In this document: piece after piece, positions 44,584-53,075 of the stretch
Layout: each line of letters opens with the position of its first letter
Position numbering within the stretch: position 1 is the stretch's first letter
DNA from: an uncultured Treponema sp.
Lineage (GTDB): Bacteria > Spirochaetota > Spirochaetia > Treponematales > Treponemataceae
Assembly: GCA_946615905.1 (NCBI GenBank)
Contig: CAMOIE010000015.1
Location: 1 to 64,000, forward strand
DNA: 64,000 nucleotides
Direction: 5' to 3'
Made by a program: the position numbers and the translations under genes
The notes under the pieces: model-generated
What the model was told of the DNA's origin: nothing
The model's input: the letters and a program-made list of their open reading frames with translations, nothing else
The model's database searches: none

Positions 44584-45272
44584 TATTTTTCCTCCAGGGT
44601 CACAAGACAACCCTCTTTTATCGTGTAGCGGATATCGCCTTTTGAAGCCAAATTCATGTCATGCGTAACCAAAATCAGGGTCTTTTGGTACTTGTCAGCC
44701 ATTGAAAAAAGCAGGTCTCCAATCATAGTGGCATTGGCAGGGTCAAGGTTTCCTGTAGGCTCGTCAGCAAGAATCAACTGCGGGTCATTCACAAGAGAAC
44801 GGGCAACGGCAACCCTCTGCCGCTCGCCACCAGACAGCTCTGATGGAAGGTGGTTCTTGCGTTTTGAAAGGCCTATATCTTCAAGGAGCTTTTCAGCCCT
44901 GTCCTGAGCCTCATGCTTATTCATGCCAGCCATGTAGGCCGGAAGATAGACGTTCTCAAGGGCGGTAAAATCCTTGAGCAGGTAATGGAACTGAAAAATC
45001 AGGCCGAGATATTTTGACCGGTATTCAGTCAGCTCCTCCTCATCAAGGGCAGAGATTTCATAGGGGCCGGCGATGACTTTGCCGGACGTGACGGAATCAA
45101 GGCCGCCAATTATGTTCAAAAAGGTTGATTTTCCAGAGCCTGATTCGCCAGTGACAACAATCTTTTTGCCTTTTTCAATTTCAAGGTTGACGTTCTTTAG
45201 GATTGTGAGGGTTTCGCTTTCTGTCTTGTAAGTTTTTTCCAAATTCTGAATTGTAATAACATTTTCACTCAT
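44583..45272 (-). CDS. lolD: Lipoprotein-releasing ABC transporter ATPase LolD
   Basis: A 229-residue ABC ATPase of the LolD/MacB subfamily. Walker A GESGSGKS is near 42-49, the signature is PSELSGGERQRVAVARSL, and Walker B with D-loop is LILADEPTGNLD. It powers lipoprotein extraction by the two flanking permeases. The start at 45272 gives the usual N-terminus and overlaps lolC by 8 nt. The lolC-lolD-lolE order is that of proteobacteria, with both permeases present rather than one LolF. Confidence 0.94.
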   Translation of the reverse strand: MSENVITIQNLEKTYKTESETLTILKNVNLEIEKGKKIVVTGESGSGKSTFLNIIGGLDSVTSGKVIAGPYEISALDEEELTEYRSKYLGLIFQFHYLLKDFTALENVYLPAYMAGMNKHEAQDRAEKLLEDIGLSKRKNHLPSELSGGERQRVAVARSLVNDPQLILADEPTGNLDPANATMIGDLLFSMADKYQKTLILVTHDMNLASKGDIRYTIKEGCLVTLEEK

Positions 45273-46578
45273 CGCGCATAACCTCCGCAACTTTCATTTT
45301 TAGTACGCTTCTGGAGGCTGTGTAGCTTGCCAAAAGAGCTGAAAAAATACCGAACACCGTAATCAAAAGGACTTCTGAAGGGACAATGCGCGGTGGGATT
45401 TTCGAATAAATCATGTACATGGGATTTTCCGTAACATATGCGGCAGTCTGGGGGGCAAAAAGCATACAGAAAAAATACTGGACGTAAAAAAGGGCCTTTG
45501 AGAGAATCATAAAGACCGTACCCATTTTCACGGAAAGCAAGAGTCCAAAGGCAAGGCCCGGAATAGCACCTTCAAAGCCGATTAAAAATCCCTGCAAAAT
45601 AAAAATCGACTGAATCATATTGTGCTGGCCACCAAAGGCCGACAAAACAGAAATCTCGCTGCGACGCTCATAGACCATTCTTCTCATGCCGTTGAAAATA
45701 TTGATTGCTACAACGACAAAAATCAAAAAGACCAAAAGCATCAAAAGATTTTTCTCAACCCGCAGGGCACCGAAAAATGACTTATTGAAATTCTCCCATG
45801 ACTCGCAATTAAGATCAGGGAAGGCCTTTTCGACCTGCCTTACGACCTTGGAAACCTCGTTCAGGCGTTTGACTTTAAGTCCATAATTCAGTTTTGCCTC
45901 AGAGCCGAAATACTTCAAGCCGGACTCCAGGCTGACAAAGGCGTAAGAGGAATTTATTTCTGCATAGCCAGAGTGAAAAAGCCCCCTGACTGTAAAAACT
46001 CGGTCAGAAGAAATCAAGTCAACGTCATTTCCGCCGCTTAGGGCAAAAAGGGTGACTTCCATGCCAGGTCTGACTTTCAAAGCCTTGGCCAAATCAGAGC
46101 CGAGGACTATTGAATTCTCGCTTTCGACATCATAATTTCCTGTCCAGACTACAGCCTCATCTGCAAAGCCTGAGTCAGTCTCATAAATATTTTTTGGCAG
46201 GGCGCGGATTACAGCCGCAGACTCACGGCCACTCTTTCCAACTAAAAGGCTCTGAGCCTCATAAAAAGGAACGCAAGCCTTGATGTCAGGATTTTCCTTT
46301 GCCCAAATCGCAAAGTCAGCGGCCCTGTCACCTGGAACATCGGAAACACGTGCATGATAGGATGAAATTTCAAGAATTGAGTCAATGAATGACATCTGAA
46401 AACCATTCATAACGGAAATTACGGTGATTAGAGTCATTACGCCGAAACATATTCCAAGTGAAGCCAGAAAAGTCGTGACTTTTGACCGTCCCTTCCTGTC
46501 AACGCGGGAAAATCTTCTTGAAACAAAGAGAACCCAACTGAGAGAGCGAAGGAAAGACTTCTTTTTTTCAGTTTTCAT
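45265..46578 (-). CDS. Lipoprotein-releasing ABC transporter permease, LolC/LolE family
   Basis: A 437-residue permease with the same plan as the protein at 43258: N-terminal helix (VTTFLASLGICFGVMTLITV), MacB-type periplasmic domain, and three C-terminal helices with the cytoplasmic block MRRMVYERRSEISVLSAFGG typical of the family. It overlaps the upstream secreted-protein gene by 11 nt and lolD by 8 nt. LolC and LolE cannot be told apart securely; position before lolD suggests LolC. Confidence 0.88.
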   Translation of the reverse strand: MKTEKKKSFLRSLSWVLFVSRRFSRVDRKGRSKVTTFLASLGICFGVMTLITVISVMNGFQMSFIDSILEISSYHARVSDVPGDRAADFAIWAKENPDIKACVPFYEAQSLLVGKSGRESAAVIRALPKNIYETDSGFADEAVVWTGNYDVESENSIVLGSDLAKALKVRPGMEVTLFALSGGNDVDLISSDRVFTVRGLFHSGYAEINSSYAFVSLESGLKYFGSEAKLNYGLKVKRLNEVSKVVRQVEKAFPDLNCESWENFNKSFFGALRVEKNLLMLLVFLIFVVVAINIFNGMRRMVYERRSEISVLSAFGGQHNMIQSIFILQGFLIGFEGAIPGLAFGLLLSVKMGTVFMILSKALFYVQYFFCMLFAPQTAAYVTENPMYMIYSKIPPRIVPSEVLLITVFGIFSALLASYTASRSVLKMKVAEVMRDE

Positions 46579-47821
46579 TTTTTAAATTCCGCCGTTTAAG
46601 TTCTTTTTCTCCGGCAAAAAAAATTTCCTCAGTCTTCATCCCTTTTTCATAAAAAGTTTGAACCTTAAAATCTCCGTCAAAATAAGTTGTGACGGTGTAA
46701 TTTTCCGGCGAAGAATAGACTGTCTGCATTCGGAGAGAATCATCCTCAAAAAAGGAAACATCGGGATTTTCTCCTCCCGCTCCTTCGTAATTGTAGATTT
46801 TTTTCTCCGTAACTGTTTTTACCGACTTTTTCTTCCGACCGCTAATCTCTTTCTCTGCATATAGATAGAAAGTTATTTTCTCGGCCAAAAGTTTATTACC
46901 TTCAGTATACACCCAAAGCGATTTTTTGTCAGCGACCAGCCCGTCATTTTCATCACGGTGAAAGTCATTGCGGCTTTGCAAGCGGCCTTCCCCGTCATAA
47001 AAACTTTCAACGACTTTTTTGCCCGAAAAATCCTCTTCGGTCGAGGCTACAGGCAAAGAGCCGCCTTCACCGTAGTAAAAAGTCTTCTCAGAAATTTTCG
47101 CCGAATTCTTGGGTTCTGCCGCCATTGAAAATGTGGTCTTTTTTTCAAGGCGGAGCTTCTCGTCATAAAGGCGGCGGACAATCAGTGAGTCTGCATAATT
47201 TGAAATCAAAGTTTTGGAGCCGGACTTTTGCACGGAAAGCTGCTCATCCCCAAATTCAGACCTCCGCAGACGTCCGTTCTCATCGGTAAAAATTCTGAGG
47301 ACATCAATCTTTTCATCCAGACCATCTTTTTCCCCAAGAGGATTCTCAAGCTCGCCCCTGTTGTCAAGAGAGGCAAGCAGCTCTTCTCCAGAATCAGGAA
47401 TTTTCGAATCCTGACTTTCGCCAGCAAAGGCAGTCAAAATGGAATCGATTTCTAAATTGTAAAGCTCGCCATCGGACAGGCAGGACTCATAATTGAAAGA
47501 AGACTCAAGACAGGCAACTTTTTGCGGCATAAGATGGTCGATAAAAAGCTGAATGCTGCCATCACTGCAACTCGGAATATGTCGGGTAAAGATTCCTGTA
47601 AATTCAGTAGGAAGTTTTTCTAAATAAGTCACCTCAGAATCTGGAGAAAAACCTGTGACAGAGTAACGCAAAAGCTCAAAAAAGAAGTCCTGGGCTGAAG
47701 AGACATAGGTCTTCACAGGCTCCTTCTGGCTTTCATCTTGATTCTGGGGGAAAATTTCCAAGGCGAAGAAAAACAAAAGCAGTGGAAAAATTATATTTTT
47801 AAAAGAAAGGCTTTTCTTCAA
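46568..47821 (-). CDS. Secreted protein of unknown function with YwqK/MORN-like repeats
   Basis: A 417-residue protein with a signal peptide (about 1-26, ending LEIFPQ). The second half repeats a Tyr/Phe-Asp-x-x-Gly-x-Leu pattern (SFYDGEGRLQSRNDF, VYTEGNKLLAEKITFY, TTYFDGDFKVQTFYEKG), reminiscent of YwqK/MORN beta-hairpin repeats. The first half is acidic and not recognised. It overlaps lolC by 11 nt and lies 15 nt after ftsY, so it is part of the lol operon and may be a periplasmic or surface factor tied to lipoprotein export. No firm function is offered. Confidence 0.7.
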   Translation of the reverse strand: MKKSLSFKNIIFPLLLFFFALEIFPQNQDESQKEPVKTYVSSAQDFFFELLRYSVTGFSPDSEVTYLEKLPTEFTGIFTRHIPSCSDGSIQLFIDHLMPQKVACLESSFNYESCLSDGELYNLEIDSILTAFAGESQDSKIPDSGEELLASLDNRGELENPLGEKDGLDEKIDVLRIFTDENGRLRRSEFGDEQLSVQKSGSKTLISNYADSLIVRRLYDEKLRLEKKTTFSMAAEPKNSAKISEKTFYYGEGGSLPVASTEEDFSGKKVVESFYDGEGRLQSRNDFHRDENDGLVADKKSLWVYTEGNKLLAEKITFYLYAEKEISGRKKKSVKTVTEKKIYNYEGAGGENPDVSFFEDDSLRMQTVYSSPENYTVTTYFDGDFKVQTFYEKGMKTEEIFFAGEKELKRRNLKNEN

Positions 47822-47836
47822 TTTTTCACCGGACTT

Positions 47837-48706
47837 TTACTTGCCCAAAAAGCCGCGCGTAAAATCTTCCGCATCGGCGGCGGCGATATTCTCATAATGC
47901 TCGCCGTTGCAGACAAAGGCCAGCGGAATGCCAAGCTCCTTGCCGATCGCAAAAGCAGCCCCGCCCTTGGCAGTTGAGTCGCATTTTGTCAAAATCACAA
48001 AGTCGACTTTTACAGCCTCGTTGAAAACCTCCGCCTGTCTCAAAGCATTCTGACCTGTCGTCGAGTCAATCACGAGGATTTTCTTGCAGCACTCGGAATC
48101 TGATTTTTGGCTTGCGATTTTCTCGATTTTCTGGAGTTCCTTCACGAGATTTTCCTTATTGTGAAGCCGTCCCGCAGTATCAGCGATGACAAGCCCACCT
48201 CCGGCAGCCCGAATAGAATCCGCCGCGTCAAAAACAACGGAAGAAGGGTCGCTGCCATGCTGGTGGGCAACCACGCGGATTCCAAGCCGGTCGCCGTGCA
48301 TTTGAAGCTGCTCTTCCGCTGCTGCCCTGAAAGTATCAGCGGCTGCAAGAGTCACGTTCACGCCCTTCTCTCGGTAAAAGCGGGCGAGTTTTGCGGCAGT
48401 GGTGGTTTTTCCGACACCGTTTACGCCTAGCATCAAAAAAACGTTGGTCTTTCCATCCTGAGGCTCTGGAGTGGAAGTCCTCAAATATTCAAGGAGAATC
48501 TTTTCCAGCTCATTTTTCACGTCATCTTCGCCGGCGGCTCCAGATTTTTTGCAATTTTCTTGCAGGCGCTCTGAAATCTCAAAAGCGTTCTTCGCACCGA
48601 TATCGCCTTCGACAAGAGCATCGGTCAAATCGTCAAAAAAATCCTCGTCAAATTTTCTTCCTGAGAGAATACTCTTGAATTTCTGGGCAAAGGTAAGTTT
48701 AGCCAT
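47837..48706 (-). CDS. ftsY: Signal recognition particle receptor FtsY
   Basis: A 289-residue SRP GTPase with the NG domain only; the long acidic A domain of E. coli FtsY is absent. GTPase motifs: LGVNGVGKTTTAAKLA (G1), AADTFRAAAEEQL (G2), VIADTAGRLHNKENL (G3) and TKCDSTAKGG (G4). It docks ribosome-SRP complexes at the membrane. The start at 48706 has AGGAAG 7 nt upstream; a longer frame to 48841 overlaps the upstream gene and has no support. Confidence 0.95.
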   Translation of the reverse strand: MAKLTFAQKFKSILSGRKFDEDFFDDLTDALVEGDIGAKNAFEISERLQENCKKSGAAGEDDVKNELEKILLEYLRTSTPEPQDGKTNVFLMLGVNGVGKTTTAAKLARFYREKGVNVTLAAADTFRAAAEEQLQMHGDRLGIRVVAHQHGSDPSSVVFDAADSIRAAGGGLVIADTAGRLHNKENLVKELQKIEKIASQKSDSECCKKILVIDSTTGQNALRQAEVFNEAVKVDFVILTKCDSTAKGGAAFAIGKELGIPLAFVCNGEHYENIAAADAEDFTRGFLGK

Positions 48707-48731
48707 CGGTGTCTTCCTGTTTTTTTGTTTT

Positions 48732-50435
48732 TTATTGAGCGATTTCTGAGTCAGCAGATTTTTTGGCTTCATCAGAATTCTGGTATTGCTGCCATTTTTT
48801 ATCAGTCTTTCCACTTGCCGGCAAAACCTGATTTGCGGCATAAAGATACCTGATAAGCTCTATTGTAGAAATAACTCCCAAAACCGAGGTAATTCCCAGG
48901 CAAACATAAGATTTTTTTTGCCATTCTTTGACATCGGCATAGGATTTATATCCGAGCGACAGACCCTGATTTTCCACAAGAAAATTTCCGTAAGTATAGA
49001 ATGTAAACGGAAGGGAACAAATCAAGGCACTGTAAGCAGTATACATGCTGCGCCGTCTTTTATCAATGTTAGCTGCCCTGTCAAAGGTCTTTGCGTTGAC
49101 CAAAAGATGGCCACCGTTTTTAATCTTATCATTCGGGATGTAAAAAAAGGCTCCGTCAGGCTTTTTCTCTTCGTCTGAATCGGACAAATTCTCAGCCGCA
49201 GGAAGGGAAAAATAACCGAGAACAGACTTTCCATTTATTGAAAGTCTGGCAGACGGTTTTTCTTCCGTAACTGGAGCCATCTCTATTCCGTCAGCATAGA
49301 ATATCCCGTCTTTCATTTTTTTCAGTCGCAAATCAAAAGAACCTTTGGCAAGTGGCGGCAAGTCAGCCTTTACAAGATAATGGTCATTTCCCCTGAACTG
49401 GTAAGAAATGGAAGCCTTTTCATAACCAGAGGACTCAACCAAAATCGTGTGGATTCCTGCATCGATAGGAAAGTGGTCAGGAATTCTGTCAAAAACAAGA
49501 CCATCCACTGTAATTCTGGCGGTTCTGGCAGCTTCTTTCGGTAGGATTTCAAAATTCAACTCAACCGGGAGACTGTTTGCCAGTATCGGGGTCATGGCTC
49601 TTGCGATATTTCTTGCGATCACCAGGGGCTGCCCAAGCAGGCCGACTTCTGTAACAGAACCGTACTTTTTTGCGCCAGGATAAACATAAAGAGAAACAGA
49701 GACCGAAGCATACTCTCCAAAAACCGTAATTACACCTGACAAAAAACCGTTGATTTTAGCAGCAGAGATTTCCTTTTCGAAAAGCCTCGACTCGTAACCG
49801 GCAGCAAGAGCCTCTTCTGTAGGCATGAAGACTGCCGATGAATCATTTTTGTAAATTGAAATTTCTTCAATTAAGGGCTGTCGTTTTTCATCAGGTCTGC
49901 CAAAAAATGGAAAAAAATGAAACTTTTCGCCGGGTCTTTCCTCAATTTTTTCACCGGCCGCAATTTTCTCCTCCCGCTCCAAATCTGGGGCGGCTTTTAC
50001 CCTCTCAGCTTCCGCTAAAGCCAGATTTTCGTCAATTTTTTTCTCGATTTCCGAGATTTTCTCGCTTTCATCTTCAAGGGCAGACTTAAACTTTCTGGCA
50101 CTGAGATTTTGCAGGACAAGGGCATCACGAGTCTTGTACTCCTTTGAAAGCTGCAAGAGCAGGGAAATACGGTCAGTTTGCAGGGAATCAAGTTTGCGGT
50201 TCAATTCCTCGCTGGCAGGAATTTGCCGGCTGGCTCTTTGGGCAATTTGCTCAAGAATCAGCTGGGGCAGAAGCTTAGAAATTTCGGAGTCAACCGATGA
50301 TGGAGAAAACTGGCTGTTTCTCTTAGCCTGATTAAAGCGGAACTGCTCCGCCCCTAAAACCCACGAAGATTCCGCTGAAAAAGAGAAGGCTAAGAAAAAC
50401 AAAAATGTCAAAAGAATCGAAATGAACTTCTTCAA
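48732..50435 (-). CDS. Secreted/periplasmic protein with a PEGA-like domain, function unknown
   Basis: A 567-residue protein with a signal peptide (about 1-22). Residues about 70-160 are helical and Lys/Glu-rich, likely a coiled coil. A PEGA-like beta domain follows (ITVDGLVFDRIPDHFPIDAGIHTILVESSGYE, given here only as its start and end near residues 310-345). A hydrophobic pair near the C-terminus (TAYSALICSLPFTFYTYG; VCLGITSVLGVISTIELI) suggests membrane association. It lies 8 nt after prfB and 25 nt before ftsY. Spirochete-type envelope protein; no named family recognised. Confidence 0.65.
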   Translation of the reverse strand: MKKFISILLTFLFFLAFSFSAESSWVLGAEQFRFNQAKRNSQFSPSSVDSEISKLLPQLILEQIAQRASRQIPASEELNRKLDSLQTDRISLLLQLSKEYKTRDALVLQNLSARKFKSALEDESEKISEIEKKIDENLALAEAERVKAAPDLEREEKIAAGEKIEERPGEKFHFFPFFGRPDEKRQPLIEEISIYKNDSSAVFMPTEEALAAGYESRLFEKEISAAKINGFLSGVITVFGEYASVSVSLYVYPGAKKYGSVTEVGLLGQPLVIARNIARAMTPILANSLPVELNFEILPKEAARTARITVDGLVFDRIPDHFPIDAGIHTILVESSGYEKASISYQFRGNDHYLVKADLPPLAKGSFDLRLKKMKDGIFYADGIEMAPVTEEKPSARLSINGKSVLGYFSLPAAENLSDSDEEKKPDGAFFYIPNDKIKNGGHLLVNAKTFDRAANIDKRRRSMYTAYSALICSLPFTFYTYGNFLVENQGLSLGYKSYADVKEWQKKSYVCLGITSVLGVISTIELIRYLYAANQVLPASGKTDKKWQQYQNSDEAKKSADSEIAQ

Positions 50436-50443
50436 AATTCAGC

Positions 50444-51575
50444 TTACATTTCCTCGTCATCAGATGAACTGGAAAGAGAGCCCGACCACTGCGCCTGCAG
50501 GTAGGAATTGATGAACTGGTCAAGATCTCCGTCCATGACGGCCTGAATGTTTCCAGCCTCGCATTTTGTCCGGTGGTCTTTTACCATTGTATATGGCTGG
50601 AAAACGTAGGTGCGGATTTGGTTTCCCCATGAAATGTCCTTTTTCTCCGCGCCGAATTTGGCGTTCTCCTTTTCCTTCTGCTCCTTGTAGTACTGGTAGA
50701 GCTTTGCCTTGAGCATGGACATACAGGTCGCCCTGTTCATGAGCTGGGAGCGCTCAGAATCACACTGGACGACTATTCCAGTGGGCAGGTGGGTGAAGCG
50801 GACGGCAGAGTCAGTCTTGTTGACGTGCTGGCCTCCCTTTCCGCCTGACCGGTATGTGTCTACGCGCAAGTCTTCCGGCCGGACTTCGACTTTGATTGTG
50901 TCGTCAAGAATCGGGAAGACATAGACAGAAGCGAATGAAGTGTGGCGGCGGGCGTTCGCGTCAAAGGGGGATATGCGGATAAGGCGGTGGATTCCGGCCT
51001 CTCCTTTGAGGTAGCCGTAAACATAGTCACCTGTGATTTGAATCGTTGTGGACTTGATTCCGCCCTCGTCCTCCTGGAGGTCGACTGTCTCCATTTTAAA
51101 GCCGTGCCTCTCAGCCCAGCGGATGTACATGCGGGAGAGCATATAAGTCCAGTCGCAGGCCTCGGTTCCACCAGCGCCGGAGTGAATCGTAAGGAAGCAG
51201 CCGTTTTTGTCGGCCTCGCCTGAAAGAAGGTTCAGGATTGACTGGTCATCGAATTTCTTTTTGGCTTCCTCGTAAAGTTCTTTTACCTCTTCTTCGACTG
51301 ACTGGTCGCCCTCCTCGATTCCAAGCTCGTAAAGGGCTTCAAGGTCGTCAACGTCTGCGATGAGTTTTTCCCAAGGCTCCACGCGGCCTTTGAGGTACTT
51401 TATCTCATTCATGACTTTCTGGGCGTTTTCTGTGTCGTTCCAAAAGTCAGCCGCGCCGGTCAAAGACTCTTTTGCGGCAATCTGTTTTTTTATGCCGTCC
51501 GGGTCAAAGACGCCCCCAGACGTTCATGATATCTTCTTTTAAAGTGCCGATTGGCTCACGGTAATCTTCAAGCAT
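50444..51575 (-). CDS. prfB: Peptide chain release factor 2, with programmed +1 frameshift
   Basis: The full protein is 376 residues. It starts at the ATG at 51575 (GGAG 6 nt upstream), reads 23 codons to CTT (51509-51507), meets an in-frame TGA (51506-51504), and resumes one base on at GAC. The site reads GGGGG-CGT-CTT-TGA-C, matching the classic RF2 autoregulatory frameshift with its internal Shine-Dalgarno-like stimulator. The downstream part has the RF2 anticodon-like SPF in RISPFDANARRH and the catalytic GGQ in GGKGGQHVNK. RF2 ends translation at TGA and TAA. It is the first gene of the ftsY-lol operon. Confidence 0.95.
51504..51518 (-). promoter_or_regulatory. RF2 programmed frameshift site
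   Basis: On the minus strand: GGGGG, 3-nt spacer CGT, slippery CTT, stop TGA followed by C. Low RF2 slows termination at TGA and favours the +1 shift, so prfB controls its own level. Confidence 0.93.
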
Positions 51576-51772
51576 ATTTTTCTCCAAAAAAGTGTTTTTT
51601 TTAAGCAAAGTCACAAATACACGCGGTCTTGCGTTAGCGATGTGAAGGGGCGGCAGTTTGCGACAGAAAACAGCCTAGGCTGTTTTCTGTCACAAATGAG
51701 CCGGACCAGGCGAACCCCGGAACGTAGCGACCGGCAGAGCCGGGAACGCCCGATTTTCCCCGCTAAAATTAT
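51576..51772. other. Intergenic region with GC-rich repeat and perfect palindrome
   Basis: No gene is seen. It contains the 30-bp palindrome (51662-51691) and a GC-rich block whose bases 51710-51733 are the reverse complement, with one inserted base, of 62524-62546. No prfB promoter is clear. Confidence 0.55.
51662..51691. repeat. Perfect 30-bp palindrome
   Basis: Arms GACAGAAAACAGCCT and AGGCTGTTTTCTGTC are perfectly complementary with no spacer. No T-run follows on either strand. Confidence 0.85.
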
Positions 51773-52051
51773 TTATTTTTCACTTCTTATGACGCATTTC
51801 CGCCATTTTTTTTGTTTGAGTTCGGTCAGGACAAAGGAGCCTTCAAATGGAAACTGGTAGATGCGTAGGGTGTCGTAATAATCGGTGGCGGAGTCGATTT
51901 CGCGCTTCATGACTGCAAGCTGGGAGGAGCCGAGTTTTGTGCTTTCCCAAAGAGCGCGCTGAACTTTTTTAAAACCATAACGGGCCAGAATCTGAGCCAA
52001 AGCCTTTGCAGAATCGATTCCACCAGGATCAAGCATTACCGAAACAAACAT
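51773..52051 (-). CDS. Orphan Cas2-like small protein
   Basis: A 92-residue protein with the ferredoxin-like pattern of Cas2/VapD: first strand MFVSVMLD with Asp8 at the position of the Cas2 metal ligand, then helix ALAQILARYGFKKVQRALWES, and later DTLRIYQFP, matching the YGFRRVQxSVFE and DSVRIYPL landmarks of Cas2. There is no cas1, no other cas gene and no repeat array in the window. The start has no ribosome binding site, and a strong promoter ends 6 nt upstream. It may be a standalone nuclease or a toxin-like Cas2 relative. Fold call moderately sure; activity unknown. Confidence 0.65.
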   Translation of the reverse strand: MFVSVMLDPGGIDSAKALAQILARYGFKKVQRALWESTKLGSSQLAVMKREIDSATDYYDTLRIYQFPFEGSFVLTELKQKKWRKCVIRSEK

Positions 52052-52057
52052 ATAAAT

Positions 52058-52108
52058 AGGATAAAGTTTTAATTTCTTCTTGTCAAATGGAGAATTTTAT
52101 TGCATTAT
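52058..52108. promoter_or_regulatory. Divergent leaderless promoter pair with overlapping -35 boxes
   Basis: Minus strand: TTGACA (52086-52081), 17-nt spacer, TATCCT (52063-52058), 6 nt, ATG at 52051. Plus strand: TTGTCA (52080-52085), 17-nt spacer, CATTAT (52103-52108), 6 nt, ATG at 52115. The two -35 boxes share five bases, so the promoters should compete. Confidence 0.7.
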
Positions 52109-52114
52109 TTAAAC

Positions 52115-53017
52115 ATGTTTCAAAAAAAATTGACTTTGCTGGCCGCTATTTTCCTTACGTCAGCCATTTCCCTTTATTCACAGGCTTTCGCCCCGCGACC
52201 GATTGTCAGAAATATTCAGGCAAAGCAAATTGACTCAAATAAAATCCGCATTTCATGGAAGCTGCCATCTGTTTTTACAGCCGATGCCCTTTTCATTTAC
52301 AAGGACACGCAGCCCTTTACGTCAAACAGCCAGCTGACCGACGACAAAAAGCTAGCGACCGTAAAGCCGAACGCTGTTGCATTTACTGACATTGTAAAGA
52401 CTTATCAGGATTTTTATTACTGCGTTGTCGCCGTAAATTCAGACGGAATTTACTCAATTGTACTGCCTTCAATCAACGCAACAGCCCAGGGGGTCTCAGT
52501 TTCCAAACCGGCAAAAAAAGAGAACACAAAGCAGGAGGCGGAGCCTGTCAAGTCTTATCCAGCTGGCTCTATGCGGGAGCTTCCCCTCCCCTACCTAGAT
52601 GTGATTCAAGATTTTGACCGGGAGCCGACCGTTTTCGGGAAGGAAGCCCAGGCGGCGGGAATAGAGCTTGCCGATGGGCACACAAGGCCGGAGCTGGTGA
52701 GGATGACCCCATATATTTTTGAGCAGGACTTGGCCGCTCCAGCAGGAGGCGATGACTACCTGCTTTTTGAGATTTTGAAAAATCACTTTGTCAAAAAAGG
52801 CTATTCCGATGCAGTTGACGCGCTGAAGGAATTTTTAGCTGTAAATCGATCAGAGGAAGTCACCAACCGTGCCGTGTTTTACCTCGCCCAGTCCCAGTAT
52901 TTTTGCAACCGCTACCGTGCGGCCCTCCTCCTCTTTTTATTCGTTGAGGATTCTTATCCTGCAGAAACGAAAAAATGGATTGATTCAGCTTTGGACTACT
53001 ACGAATTGCCGAATTAA
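52115..53017 (+). CDS. Secreted protein with an FN3-like domain
   Basis: A 300-residue protein with a signal peptide (about 1-23, ending LYSQA). A fibronectin-III-like domain follows: KIRISWKLPS, ALFIYKDTQPF, FTDIVKTYQDFYYCVVAVNSDG. The C-terminal half is helical with a TPR-like flavour (AVDALKEFLAVNRSEEVTNR, VFYLAQSQYFCNRY). The ATG at 52115 is used because a leaderless promoter ends 6 nt upstream and the signal peptide begins there; a TTG at 52100 is unlikely. Function unknown; probably periplasmic or surface protein interaction. Confidence 0.7.
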   Translation: MFQKKLTLLAAIFLTSAISLYSQAFAPRPIVRNIQAKQIDSNKIRISWKLPSVFTADALFIYKDTQPFTSNSQLTDDKKLATVKPNAVAFTDIVKTYQDFYYCVVAVNSDGIYSIVLPSINATAQGVSVSKPAKKENTKQEAEPVKSYPAGSMRELPLPYLDVIQDFDREPTVFGKEAQAAGIELADGHTRPELVRMTPYIFEQDLAAPAGGDDYLLFEILKNHFVKKGYSDAVDALKEFLAVNRSEEVTNRAVFYLAQSQYFCNRYRAALLLFLFVEDSYPAETKKWIDSALDYYELPN

Positions 53018-53040
53018 ATTTTTTGCAGACTAGGGATTTT

Positions 53041-53069
53041 TTGACTAAAGGGCGGATTAAGTCTATAAT
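53041..53069 (+). promoter_or_regulatory. Near-consensus promoter giving a leaderless mRNA (prenyl synthase)
   Basis: TTGACT (53041-53046), 17-nt spacer, TATAAT (53064-53069), 6 nt, ATG at 53076. No ribosome binding site is present. Confidence 0.85.
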
Positions 53070-53075
53070 GAAGAT

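Noticed and set aside
51463-51575. prfB as a gene broken by a stop codon or frameshift error
   Set aside because: The TGA sits in the exact RF2 programmed frameshift context with the upstream G-rich stimulator, so it is functional.
51662-51691. The 30-bp palindrome as a terminator
   Set aside because: There is no loop and no T-run on either side.
51576-52114. A CRISPR array near the Cas2-like gene
   Set aside because: No regularly spaced direct repeats are present; only a single palindrome and GC-rich repeat fragments.
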